Shown in pieces: positions 33,864 through 42,433 of a stretch of DNA of 64,000 nt; the stretch's first letter is position 1; each line of letters starts with the position of its first letter. The notes beneath the pieces are model-generated. The model had not been told where the DNA came from and did not search any database. It saw only the letters and a program-made list of their open reading frames with translations. This DNA comes from Cronobacter sakazakii. Its GTDB lineage: Bacteria; Pseudomonadota; Gammaproteobacteria; Enterobacterales; Enterobacteriaceae. The position numbers and the translations under genes are program-made. The DNA lies in contig NZ_CP011047.1 in the NCBI RefSeq assembly GCF_000982825.1, positions 3,224,001 through 3,288,000 of the forward strand, read 5' to 3'.

Positions 33864-34748
33864 ATGACCACAACGCTCAACGCCACGCCGGTTGCCGCGC
33901 AGCCGTTTACCATTACGCCCTTTGCGCGCCTCGGCGCGGAAATTACCGGGCTGGATCTGCGCCTGCCGGTCAATAACGCCGACTTTGCGCGCATTCATCA
34001 GGCGCATCTCGACCATCACGTGGTGGTGTTCCGCGACCAGAAAATCACGCCGCGTCAGCAGATCGATTTCAGCCGCCGCTTCGGGCCGCTGCAAATCCAT
34101 GTGCTGAAGCAGTTTCTGTTGCCTGACCACCCGGAAATCCTGATCGTCTCGAACATTATTGAGAACGGTCAGCCGATTGGTCTTGGCGACGCCGGTAAAT
34201 TCTGGCACTCGGATCTGTCGTATAAAACGCTGCCAAGCCTGGGCTCCATGCTCTATGCGCAGGAGTTGCCGGAAGAAGGCGGCGACACGCTGTTTGCCGA
34301 TATGGAGCTGGCGTATGAAACGCTGCCCGCCGACCTGAAACGCGCGATAGAAGGCAAAAAGGCGGTGCACTCCTATACCGCGACTTACAGCCGCCCGAAA
34401 TTCGGCAGCCACTGGCGACCGCAACTGACGGAACAGCAGCTTGCCGAAGTACAGGCGGTGTCGCATCCGGTGGTGCGCACCCACCCGGAAACCGGGCGCA
34501 AGGCGCTGTTTGTCAGCGAAGGGTTCACCACGCATATCGAAGGGCTGCCGGAGGCGGAGAGCCGCGACATTCTGGAGGCGCTTTGGGCGCATAGCGTGCG
34601 CCCGGAGCATCTCTACCGTCACCAGTGGCAACCGGGCGATATGGTGTTCTGGGATAACCGCTCGCTGATCCATCTCGCGACCGGCTGCCCGGCGCACCTG
34701 CGCCGCAAACTCTATCGCACCACTATCGAAGGCGACGCGCCATTTTAA
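33864..34748 (+). CDS. TauD/TfdA-family Fe(II)/2-oxoglutarate dioxygenase
   Basis: 294 residues. Iron-binding triad His115-x-Asp117 (FWHSDLSY) and His270 (NRSLIHLAT), with a 2-oxoglutarate-binding Arg about ten residues later. Members hydroxylate taurine, 2,4-D or alkyl sulfates next to a heteroatom, releasing sulfite or an aldehyde. Placement second in an ABC operon (A-D-B-C order instead of tauABCD) suggests it acts on the imported compound. RBS AAAGGA. Confidence 0.9.
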   Translation: MTTTLNATPVAAQPFTITPFARLGAEITGLDLRLPVNNADFARIHQAHLDHHVVVFRDQKITPRQQIDFSRRFGPLQIHVLKQFLLPDHPEILIVSNIIENGQPIGLGDAGKFWHSDLSYKTLPSLGSMLYAQELPEEGGDTLFADMELAYETLPADLKRAIEGKKAVHSYTATYSRPKFGSHWRPQLTEQQLAEVQAVSHPVVRTHPETGRKALFVSEGFTTHIEGLPEAESRDILEALWAHSVRPEHLYRHQWQPGDMVFWDNRSLIHLATGCPAHLRRKLYRTTIEGDAPF

Positions 34749-34759
34749 CGGAGGCAGCC

Positions 34760-35599
34760 ATGCAGACACAGACCCACGGCCCGCTGCTGCGTCTCGACGC
34801 GCTGAGCCTGGAATACCGCACCCGGGAAAGCCGCGTACGCGCGGCGCATGAGGTCTCTTTTGACGTCTGGCCCGGCGACCGGTTTATCCTGCTCGGCCCG
34901 TCCGGCTGCGGCAAGTCGAGCCTGCTCAAGGCCATCGGCGGGTTTCTTGCGCCCGTGAGCGGCACCATTCGCCTTGACGGTGACGTTGTCACAAAACCCG
35001 GCCCGGAGCGCATGATGGTATTTCAGGAATTTGACCAGCTTCCGCCCTGGAAAACGGTGCTGGAGAACGTCATGTTCCCGCTGGTGGCGAGCCGTCAGGC
35101 CAGCAAAGCCGAGGCGCGCGAGCGCGCGCTGCACTTTCTGAATAAAGTGGGGCTAGCCGCCTTTGCCGACGCGCTGCCGCATATGCTTTCCGGCGGCATG
35201 AAGCAGCGCGTGGCCATCGCCCGCGCGCTGGCAATGAAGCCGAAAATCCTGCTGATGGATGAGCCGTTCGCCGCGCTGGATGCCCTGACGCGCCGCCATA
35301 TGCAGGAGGAGCTGCTGGAACTCTGGGAGGATGCCGGGTTTACGCTGCTGTTCGTGACCCACTCCATTGAAGAAGCGTTGATGGTTGGCAGCCGTATTCT
35401 GGTGCTCTCACCGCATCCGGGCCAGGTGCGCGCCGAGATCAACTGCCACCAGTTTGGCATGAATGACACCGCAAGCCCGGCCTTTGCGCAGGCTGCTAGC
35501 CACATTCACGACCTGCTGTTCCCTGTTAATGCCACGCAACCGGCGAAGGAGACCCGCTATGGCGCAACTGCCCCCCGTCCGTCCCGAGTATCAGCGTGA
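34760..35599 (+). CDS. Taurine/nitrate-type ABC transporter ATPase
   Basis: 279 residues. Walker A GPSGCGKSSLL, Q-loop FQEFDQLPPWKT, signature LSGGMKQRVAIARAL, Walker B ILLMDEPFAALD and switch His in FVTHSIEEA. The central portion contains matS site 3. The last 41 bp overlap the permease gene. It energises import with the neighbouring permease. Confidence 0.93.
   Translation: MQTQTHGPLLRLDALSLEYRTRESRVRAAHEVSFDVWPGDRFILLGPSGCGKSSLLKAIGGFLAPVSGTIRLDGDVVTKPGPERMMVFQEFDQLPPWKTVLENVMFPLVASRQASKAEARERALHFLNKVGLAAFADALPHMLSGGMKQRVAIARALAMKPKILLMDEPFAALDALTRRHMQEELLELWEDAGFTLLFVTHSIEEALMVGSRILVLSPHPGQVRAEINCHQFGMNDTASPAFAQAASHIHDLLFPVNATQPAKETRYGATAPRPSRVSA
34980..34992. promoter_or_regulatory. matS site 3, inside the ATPase gene
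   Basis: GTGACGTTGTCAC, identical to sites 1 and 2, encoding Gly-Asp-Val-Val-Thr in the ATPase. Confidence 0.85.
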
Positions 35600-36425
35600 A
35601 ACCGCGCTGCCCGGCGCACTGCCGCTGGACACGCCATTGCCGCTCACCACCCGGCTGTGGAACCAGGCATGGGTACGCAAAACGCTGCTGGTCATTGTGC
35701 TCCTTGCCCTCTGGGAAGGCGTGGCGCGTATTCAGAATAACGATCTGATGCTGCCGGGGTTCTGGCAAACGCTGCGCGCCTTTAGCGAAGACATGCACAG
35801 CGGCGAGCTGCCAGCGAAAATCCTCAACTCGCTCGGCACGCTATTAAAAGGCTATGCCATTGGCAGCGTGCTGGCGCTGGTGTTCAGCGCGCTGGCGATT
35901 TCCACACGGCTGGGGCGCGACTTGCTCAGTACGCTGACCGCCATGCTTAACCCGCTGCCCGCGATTGCCCTGCTGCCGCTGGCGCTGCTCTGGTTCGGGC
36001 TTGGTCAGGGGAGCCTGATTTTTGTGCTGGTCCACTCGGTGATGTGGCCGATTGCGCTCAACACGTGGTCGGGCTTTCAGAGTGTGCCGGAAACACTACG
36101 GATGGCCGGGCGAAACTACGGGCTGAACGGCCCGCGGCTGGTGCTCAACATTTTGATCCCGGCGGCGCTGCCGTCGATTATCTCCGGGCTGAAAATTGGC
36201 TGGGCGTTCGCCTGGCGCACGCTTATCGCCGCCGAACTGGTGTTTGGCGCCTCAAGCGGCGACGGCGGGCTCGGCTGGTATATTTTCCAGAACCGCAACG
36301 AGCTGTTTACCGACCGGGTCTTCGCCGGGCTGGCGACCGTCATCATCATCGGGCTGCTGGTGGAAGGACTGGTGTTCGCCACGCTCGAAAAAGCGACCGT
36401 GCGGCGCTGGGGCATGCAGCGTTAA
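35559..36425 (+). CDS. Taurine/nitrate-type ABC transporter permease
   Basis: 288 residues with about six membrane helices and the EAA loop near residue 190-210 (RMAGRNYGLNGPRLVLNILIPAALPSI). ATG 35559 has AAGGAG seven bases upstream; the longer frame from 35463 overlaps the ATPase too far. Last gene of the operon, followed by a bidirectional terminator. Confidence 0.92.
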   Translation: MAQLPPVRPEYQRETALPGALPLDTPLPLTTRLWNQAWVRKTLLVIVLLALWEGVARIQNNDLMLPGFWQTLRAFSEDMHSGELPAKILNSLGTLLKGYAIGSVLALVFSALAISTRLGRDLLSTLTAMLNPLPAIALLPLALLWFGLGQGSLIFVLVHSVMWPIALNTWSGFQSVPETLRMAGRNYGLNGPRLVLNILIPAALPSIISGLKIGWAFAWRTLIAAELVFGASSGDGGLGWYIFQNRNELFTDRVFAGLATVIIIGLLVEGLVFATLEKATVRRWGMQR

Positions 36426-36457
36426 AAAAAGCCCCGCCAGTGCGGGGCTTTTTTTTA
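36424..36457. terminator. Bidirectional terminator
   Basis: AAAAAAGCCCCGC CAGT GCGGGGCTTTTTT between convergent permease and yncE genes; it covers the yncE stop codon. Confidence 0.92.
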
Positions 36458-37513
36458 CAGCGCGATGCGGATAACGTCATCCGGGCTGGTGGCTTCCTGC
36501 TGACGGCTGGAGGCCTGCTTCACCGTAACATACAGCGTTTTACCATCCGGCGAGAGCGCCAGGCTGTTCGGGTGTACCGGCGTTTTAAAGGTTTTGGTGA
36601 CAGTGTAACCTTTAGCGTCAATCACGCTGACGCTGCCCGCCTCGCGGTGCGTCAGATAAACCTCGTTACGCGCCGGGTTGAACAGCACCGCCAGCGCGTT
36701 CGGTGCCTCGACGGTTTTGATGAAGTTGCCGGTGCGGGTATCCACCACGAGCAGTTGCGGCTGCTTCGAATCCGCCACAAACGCGCGGTGGTTAGCGGTA
36801 TCCAGGCTCAGGTTGATAAAGAAGTGCTCTTTACCGTCTTCGGCGAGCTTTTTGCGCGACAGGATTTTATTGGTCGCGGTGTCGATGGTAATAAATTCGC
36901 CATCGGCGTTGGTGGTATACAGGCGCTTCGCCGCGGCGTCGAGCGCGAGCCCGGCGCTGTATTTACCAAGGCCCGTAATGCTTGCGCGGTGTTTTACCGT
37001 CTCGCCATCCACCACCCAGATCTCGCTCTCGTTACCGATGCCGCCGATATAAACGGTATTGGTAGTCTCATCGACCACCAGCTCGCGCGGCTGCAATGGC
37101 TTCACGCTTTCTGAACGCGCGCGCCCGTCAAGCACCAGACGCCCTTTCACGTCGCCGGTTTTCGCATCCACCGCCGTTACCGCGCCATTGACCGTATTGC
37201 CGAACCACAGCGTATTGGTTTTGGTGTTAATCGCGGCACCGAACGGTTTGAGATCGTTATGAATGGTCTGGGTAATATCCAGCGTCGTCGGGTCGAGACG
37301 GTAAATCACGCCGCCTTTATCGAGCTTACGGCTCTGGGACGTGGCGACGAACAGCGCCTGCTCCGCCGGGCTGTAGGCCATTTCATACGCGCCTTTGCCG
37401 ACCGGCTTGCGCAGCAGCTCGTCGGCCGCCTGCGAGGTGAACGACGCGAACGTACCGGCGATAAATAGCGCGCCAAGCAGCGCGCGCGGCGTGGAGAGGT
37501 GACGTAACGGCAT
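36455..37513 (-). CDS. yncE: YncE seven-bladed beta-propeller periplasmic protein
   Basis: 352 residues with signal peptide (cleavage near SQAADE). Propeller repeats of the YncE/YVTN type: MAYSPAEQALFVATSQSRKLDKGG, LWFGNTVNGAVTAVDAKTGDVKG, LYTTNADGEFITIDTATNKILS, NSLALSPDGKTLYVTVKQ. Highly similar to E. coli YncE, which is Fur-repressed; its function is unsettled. Divergent from pqqU with a Fur box between. AAGGGAG precedes ATG 37513. Confidence 0.95.
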   Translation of the reverse strand: MPLRHLSTPRALLGALFIAGTFASFTSQAADELLRKPVGKGAYEMAYSPAEQALFVATSQSRKLDKGGVIYRLDPTTLDITQTIHNDLKPFGAAINTKTNTLWFGNTVNGAVTAVDAKTGDVKGRLVLDGRARSESVKPLQPRELVVDETTNTVYIGGIGNESEIWVVDGETVKHRASITGLGKYSAGLALDAAAKRLYTTNADGEFITIDTATNKILSRKKLAEDGKEHFFINLSLDTANHRAFVADSKQPQLLVVDTRTGNFIKTVEAPNALAVLFNPARNEVYLTHREAGSVSVIDAKGYTVTKTFKTPVHPNSLALSPDGKTLYVTVKQASSRQQEATSPDDVIRIAL

Positions 37514-37610
37514 AAGAACTCCCTTTTAAACAAACAGAATGGGTTGCATCACACTGGAACCAAAAGGAAAAACATGGCCCGGTCTGGCCGGAACCTTTTA
37601 TTATGGATGA

Positions 37611-37628
37611 GAATAATAATCATTATTC
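37611..37628. promoter_or_regulatory. Fur box between yncE and pqqU
   Basis: GAATAATAATCATTATTC: 7-bp perfect inverted arms with a 4-base centre, close to the Fur consensus GATAATGATAATCATTATC. It predicts iron repression of both divergent genes. Confidence 0.85.
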
Positions 37629-37790
37629 ACGTGAAAGGAAGCCTTTTTATGGCTCGCGAAATGACAAAAGGCCGCTACACTTGCCTGAGTTAACGCAACG
37701 TGCCGTTAAGTTTTTCAAAAATTTACATAACGTTTAAGATTACGTCACAGATTTTATTGATTTTGTTACTTCCGGGACTCCGTAAACCGC

Positions 37791-39908
37791 ATGAAAATCT
37801 CCCGCGCTGTCTATGCGCCCTTCGCTTTTCTGCTGCCTGTCGCTCTCACCCACGCGCAGGCCGCCGCTACAGATGAACAAACCATGATCGTGACCGCCGC
37901 GCCCGGCGGGATCTCCGAGCTTGATACGCCCGCGTCCGTCAGCGTCGTCAACGGCGACGATCTGCGCCACGCCGCGCCGCAGGTGAACCTCTCTGAAAAC
38001 CTGGGCAGCGTGCCGGGCCTGCAAATTCAGAACCGGCAAAACTTCGCCCAGGATTTACAGCTCTCGATGCGCGGTTTCGGTTCCCGCTCCACCTACGGCG
38101 TGCGCGGCATTCGCATGTATGTCGACGGTATTCCGGCAACGATGCCGGACGGCCAGGGTTATACGTCGAATTTCGATCTCAACAGCATTGAGAGCGTGGA
38201 TGTGCTGCGCGGGCCGTTTTCGGCGCTTTACGGCAACGCCTCCGGCGGCGTGATCAATGTGAAAACCGAAACCGGCGAGCAGCCGCCGAAAATCGAAGCG
38301 GGCACCTGGTACGGCAGCTACGGCAGCGTGCGTTACGGCCTGAAAGCGTCCGGCGCGACCGGCGACGGCACTCAGGCGGGCGATGTCGATTACACGGTTT
38401 CCACGACCCGTTTCACCACCCACGGCTATCGCGACCACAGCGGCGCGCGTAAAAACCTCGCGAACGCGAAGCTCGGCGTGCGGCTTGACGAGGCCAGTAA
38501 GCTGACGTTGCTCTTTAACAGCGTCGATATCAAAGCCAACGATCCGGGCGGCCTGACTCGCAACGAGTGGCGTGAAAACCCGCGCCAGTCGCCACGCGGC
38601 GATGAATTCAACACCCGTAAAACCACGAAACAGACCCAGGCGGGCCTGCGCTACGAGCGCGCGCTGACAGAGAATGACGATATCAGCGTAATGGCGTACG
38701 CAGGTGAGCGCGAAACCACGCAGTTTCAGTCGTTCAACCAGGGCTTCCAGGCGGAGCCCTCCAACCCCGGCGGCGTTATCGACCTCACCCGCCACTATCA
38801 GGGCATCGACAGCCGCTGGACGCACCGCGACGCGCTGCTCAGCCTGCCGGTGAGCTTCACGCTCGGTCTCGATTACGAAAATATGAGCGAAGACCGCAAA
38901 GGCTATAAAAACTTCCGCCTGGTCAACGGCGCGCCGCAATTTGGTGAGAAAGGTGAGCTACGCCGCAACGAGCGCAACCTGATGTGGAACGTCGATCCGT
39001 ATCTGCAAACCACCTGGCAGCTGACCGACAAACTGAGCCTCGACGCGGGCGTGCGCTACAGCAATATCTGGTTCGACTCGAACGATTTTTACGTGGTGCC
39101 GCGCAACAGCGACGACAGCGGCGAGGCCAATTATCACAAGTGGCTGCCGGCGGGCTCGCTGAAATATGCCCTGACCGACGCCTGGAACGTCTATGCCTCT
39201 TATGGCCGCGGGTTTGAAACGCCGACCATCAACGAACTTTCTTATCGCTCAAATGGCCAGAGCGGCCTGAACTTCGCGCTTAAGCCGTCAACCAGCGATA
39301 CGGTGGAGATCGGCAGCAAAACGCGCATCAACAATGGCCTGTTGACCGCCGCGCTGTTCCGGACCGATACGGACAACGAAATCGTCGTGGATGAGAGTGT
39401 GGGCAGCGGGCGCAGCAGCTATAAAAACGCCGGGAAAACCCGCCGTCAGGGCGTTGAGCTGGCGCTTGACCAGCAGTTCGGCGATGCGTGGAAGCTGAAA
39501 GCGGCATGGACCTACCTTGACGCCACCTACCGCACCTATGTCTGCCAGAAAGGCGACTGTAACGGCAACCGCATGCCGGGCATCGCGCGCAATATGCTCT
39601 ACACCTCGTTCGGTTACGAGCCGGAAACCGGCTGGTACGCGGGCGGCAACGTGCGCTATATGAGCAGCATCATGGCTAATGACGCCAATACCGACAAAGC
39701 GTCGTCTTACACCACGGTTGGCCTCAACACCGGCTATAAATTCCAGCGCGGCAACTGGCTGCTGGATGTGTTTGGTCGTGTCGATAACCTGTTTGATAAA
39801 TCGTATGTCGGCTCGGTTATCGTTAACGAATCCAAAGGCCGCTACTACGAGCCTGCGCCGGGCCGCAATTATGGCGTTGGCGCAAGCGTCAGCTACCGCT
39901 TCGAGTAA
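37791..39908 (+). CDS. pqqU: TonB-dependent outer-membrane PQQ transporter
   Basis: 705 residues, formerly YncD. Signal peptide (cleavage near QAAAT), TonB-box-like DEQTMIVTA, plug domain (LDTPASVSVVNGDDLRHA, GVRGIRMYVDGIPATMPDGQG, VLRGPFSALYGNASGGVINV) and a 22-strand barrel ending FDKSYVGSVIVNESKGRYYEPAPGRNYGVGASVSYRF with terminal Phe. E. coli PqqU imports pyrroloquinoline quinone and serves as a phage receptor. The PQQ-type dehydrogenase at 10797 is a possible user. Confidence 0.93.
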   Translation: MKISRAVYAPFAFLLPVALTHAQAAATDEQTMIVTAAPGGISELDTPASVSVVNGDDLRHAAPQVNLSENLGSVPGLQIQNRQNFAQDLQLSMRGFGSRSTYGVRGIRMYVDGIPATMPDGQGYTSNFDLNSIESVDVLRGPFSALYGNASGGVINVKTETGEQPPKIEAGTWYGSYGSVRYGLKASGATGDGTQAGDVDYTVSTTRFTTHGYRDHSGARKNLANAKLGVRLDEASKLTLLFNSVDIKANDPGGLTRNEWRENPRQSPRGDEFNTRKTTKQTQAGLRYERALTENDDISVMAYAGERETTQFQSFNQGFQAEPSNPGGVIDLTRHYQGIDSRWTHRDALLSLPVSFTLGLDYENMSEDRKGYKNFRLVNGAPQFGEKGELRRNERNLMWNVDPYLQTTWQLTDKLSLDAGVRYSNIWFDSNDFYVVPRNSDDSGEANYHKWLPAGSLKYALTDAWNVYASYGRGFETPTINELSYRSNGQSGLNFALKPSTSDTVEIGSKTRINNGLLTAALFRTDTDNEIVVDESVGSGRSSYKNAGKTRRQGVELALDQQFGDAWKLKAAWTYLDATYRTYVCQKGDCNGNRMPGIARNMLYTSFGYEPETGWYAGGNVRYMSSIMANDANTDKASSYTTVGLNTGYKFQRGNWLLDVFGRVDNLFDKSYVGSVIVNESKGRYYEPAPGRNYGVGASVSYRFE

Positions 39909-39936
39909 CGCTTTCGCGAGCTTTTAGCGGCACACA

Positions 39937-39964
39937 AAAAACGGGCTTCACCGCCCGTTTTTTT
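39937..39964. terminator. Terminator between pqqU and higA
   Basis: AAAACGGGC TTCACC GCCCGTTTTTTT; A and T runs on both sides allow use by both convergent transcripts. Confidence 0.9.
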
Positions 39965-40250
39965 ATGCCCTCTGCAACCGTTGCAGGTGCGAGAAATCAA
40001 CAGACTGGCGCGCCTGAAAGAGATCGTATTCATTCTGCATACCCAGCCAGACATGCGGCGAGCTGCCAAGGACTGCCGAGAGACGCAGCGCCATTTCCGG
40101 GGAGACGTCAGATTTGCCGACCAGCAGACGCTGCACCGTCGACGGCGCGACGTCCAGCGCTTTGGCCAGCGCACGGGCGCTGAGGCCGAGCGCTTCCATT
40201 GACTCCTGCACCAGCCTGCCCGGGTGCGGTGGGTTAAACATCGTTGCCAT
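39963..40250 (-). CDS. higA: HigA-family antitoxin
   Basis: 95 residues, HigA/VapI type opening (FNPPHPGRLVQESMEALGLSARALAKAL), then a helix-turn-helix (VAPSTVQRLLVGKSDVSPEMALRLS) and SSPHVWLGMQNEYDLFQAR. It neutralises HigB and represses the operon. Its start codon shares one base with the higB stop (TGATG), the toxin-first order of higBA modules. Confidence 0.92.
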   Translation of the reverse strand: MATMFNPPHPGRLVQESMEALGLSARALAKALDVAPSTVQRLLVGKSDVSPEMALRLSAVLGSSPHVWLGMQNEYDLFQARQSVDFSHLQRLQRA

Positions 40251-40528
40251 CAGTGGTAATCCTCATAGTTGACGATAAAGACATCGCCATCCCGAAACTC
40301 AAACGTGATGCGCCAGTTTCCGCTGACGGTCACAGCCCATAGACCTTTACGATCCCCCGTCAGGGGATGCAGGAAAAATCCCGGTAAGTCGACGTCAGCG
40401 GGTCTTATCGCCTGATTCAGCACCGCCAGCCGCAGAGAAATCTTTCTGGCATGGCGGGCATGAATGCCTGCGGTGGAACCCGTTTCGAAATAGCGTTGCA
40501 GGCCTTTATGCCTGAAGCTTCTGATCAT
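40250..40528 (-). CDS. higB: HigB-family mRNA interferase toxin
   Basis: 92 residues, RelE/HigB fold: MIRSFRHKGLQRYFETGSTAG, then GLWAVTVSGNWRITFEF and DVFIVNYEDYH. Family members bind the ribosome and cut mRNA. ATG 40528 matches the usual HigB opening and is preferred to GTG 40537. First gene of the higBA pair; a perfect palindrome lies 36 bp upstream. Confidence 0.92.
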   Translation of the reverse strand: MIRSFRHKGLQRYFETGSTAGIHARHARKISLRLAVLNQAIRPADVDLPGFFLHPLTGDRKGLWAVTVSGNWRITFEFRDGDVFIVNYEDYH

Positions 40529-40563
40529 CCCTGCCACCTCGCTCCTGATGAAGATCGTAAATC

Positions 40564-40586
40564 AGTGTTGCGCAATGCGCAACACT
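40564..40586. promoter_or_regulatory. higBA operator palindrome
   Basis: Arms AGTGTTGCGCA (40564-40574) and TGCGCAACACT (40576-40586) are perfect reverse complements around one A. Its place just upstream of higB suits binding by HigA for autorepression. On the + strand TTTT follows, so a terminator role is a weaker alternative. Confidence 0.65.
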
Positions 40587-40827
40587 TTTAATAAGCGTTA
40601 AGTTACGGCTTACGCTTTCCACTGCGCAGCACCTTATCAGCGATGCGCATACGCCAGAAGCCTGATGCTGAACGACGGTTAAACCGTTCGGCACGGCTCG
40701 CATTTGTGATGAAACCTCTCTGTGCGTTTTACGACACAGAGACACGTCGTTCCCCATGCAGGCCGTGCCGTCGGGCCTATACTTAACATTCGTCGAATTC
40801 CGTTTAACCGCCAAAAGGAATCCGCTT

Positions 40828-42432
40828 ATGAGCCGTCTGTGGCACCAGAACGCCGTCATTTACCAGATAGATCCCACCCGCTTTTTTGACAGCAACGCCG
40901 ACGGCTGGGGAGACCTGCGCGGCATTGTCGAAAAGCTCGACTATGTTGAATCGCTTGGCGCAACCGCCATCTGGCTGACCCCGTTTTATCTCTCGCCGCG
41001 TCGGGATAACGGCTATGACGTGGAAAACCACACCGAGCCAGACCCGCGTATCGGCTCGCTGGACGATGTCGAGTGGCTGATAGCCGAGGCGGAGAAGCGG
41101 GGAATTCGTGTGATTATCGAACTGGTGGCGCAGCACACCTCAGATGCCCACGACTGGTTTCAGGAGGCGCGCAAAGGCCGCGACAACCCGTTTCATGACT
41201 ACTATCTGTGGCGCGACACGCCAGGCCCGGATGAACCCGCGCCGATGTTTCCGACAATCGAGCCGCATATCTGGCGCTGGGATGAGCAGGCACAGCGCTA
41301 CTACCGCCATCTCTTTTACCATCATGAGCCGGATCTCAACCTGCGCCACCCGGACGTGATTCAGGCTGTCGATCACGTGCTGCGCTTCTGGGCCGAAAAA
41401 GGCGTGGCGGGCTTTCGCGTCGATGCCGCTTCGCACATGGTGGAACAGGCCAGCCTGCCGGGTGATAAAGAGAGCGGCTACCGGCTGTTTAACCACTTCT
41501 ACGACCTGCTGACGGAAGAACATCCGGATATGATCCTGCTTGGCGAAGTGGACGTGAACGTCTCGGAATTTGAAGATTTCTTCGGCGGCGGCGAACGCCT
41601 GACCACGCTGCTTAATTTCTGGATCAACAAAAACACCATTCTGGCGCTGGCCCGCGAAGAGGCGGCACCGCTGGTCAAAGCGCTTAACGAGCTGCCGATG
41701 CCGCCCGCCAACGGCGGTTATTGCTTCTGGCTGCGCAACCATGACGAGCTGGATCTTGAAGATCTGGAGCCGGAAGATTACGACTTCGTAATGGAGAAAT
41801 ACGCCCCCGATCCTGACATGCGCATTTACGGGCGCGGCATTCGCCGCCGTCTGGCCCCGATGCTTGACGGCAACGAACGCCAGCAGGCGATGGCGAATGC
41901 CCTGCTCTTTTCGCTGCCCGGCACGCCGGTGGTGCGCTATGGCGCGGAAATCGGCATGGGCGATCTGCTTTCACAGCCGGAGCGTGAATCGGTGCGCACG
42001 CCGATGCAGTGGAATGCGGGGCCGGGTGCCGGGTTTTCCGCCTGCGATCCGGCGCGCTTTGTGGAGCCGTTAATTACCGACGGCCCCTTTCGCTATCAGG
42101 CGATAAATGTGGAAGAGCAAGAAGCGCGCGACGGCTCGCTGCTGCACCGTATCCGGCAGATTATCGCCGTCTGGCGCACGCTGCCTGAGATCTGCTATCA
42201 GCATTTCCACCCGTTCACGGTGCAAGAAAAGAGCGTGTTTGCGGTGCGCTATCAAAACCATAACGTCGCCACGCTGATGCTGACGAACCTGAGCCATGAG
42301 GCGGTGACGGTGGATTTGGGCGAGTTAAATCTGGAAGGCGCTGGCGAGATACTGGCGGATGATGAGTATCCGCCAGTCGCCTGCTCACTTCGCATCAACG
42401 GCTATGGCTACCGCTGGCTGCGGGTAAAGTAA
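40828..42432 (+). CDS. GH13 alpha-amylase-family enzyme (trehalose synthase-like)
   Basis: 534 residues. GH13 conserved regions: AIWLTPFY, ELVAQHTSDAH (region I), GFRVDAASH with nucleophile Asp199 (region II), LLGEVDV with acid/base Glu240 (region III), and WLRNHDELD with His305-Asp306 (region IV). The layout is closest to trehalose synthase/isomerising amylases (YQIDPTRFFDSNADGWGDLRGI). No fused maltokinase and no trehalose genes adjacent. Cytosolic, substrate inferred as maltose/trehalose or another alpha-glucoside. AAAGGA precedes ATG 40828. Confidence 0.85.
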   Translation: MSRLWHQNAVIYQIDPTRFFDSNADGWGDLRGIVEKLDYVESLGATAIWLTPFYLSPRRDNGYDVENHTEPDPRIGSLDDVEWLIAEAEKRGIRVIIELVAQHTSDAHDWFQEARKGRDNPFHDYYLWRDTPGPDEPAPMFPTIEPHIWRWDEQAQRYYRHLFYHHEPDLNLRHPDVIQAVDHVLRFWAEKGVAGFRVDAASHMVEQASLPGDKESGYRLFNHFYDLLTEEHPDMILLGEVDVNVSEFEDFFGGGERLTTLLNFWINKNTILALAREEAAPLVKALNELPMPPANGGYCFWLRNHDELDLEDLEPEDYDFVMEKYAPDPDMRIYGRGIRRRLAPMLDGNERQQAMANALLFSLPGTPVVRYGAEIGMGDLLSQPERESVRTPMQWNAGPGAGFSACDPARFVEPLITDGPFRYQAINVEEQEARDGSLLHRIRQIIAVWRTLPEICYQHFHPFTVQEKSVFAVRYQNHNVATLMLTNLSHEAVTVDLGELNLEGAGEILADDEYPPVACSLRINGYGYRWLRVK

Positions 42433-42433
42433 A

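Noticed and set aside
36597..36609. Fifth matS candidate GTGACAGTGTAAC in yncE
   Set aside because: One mismatch in a core palindromic base (A for C); probably not a MatP site.
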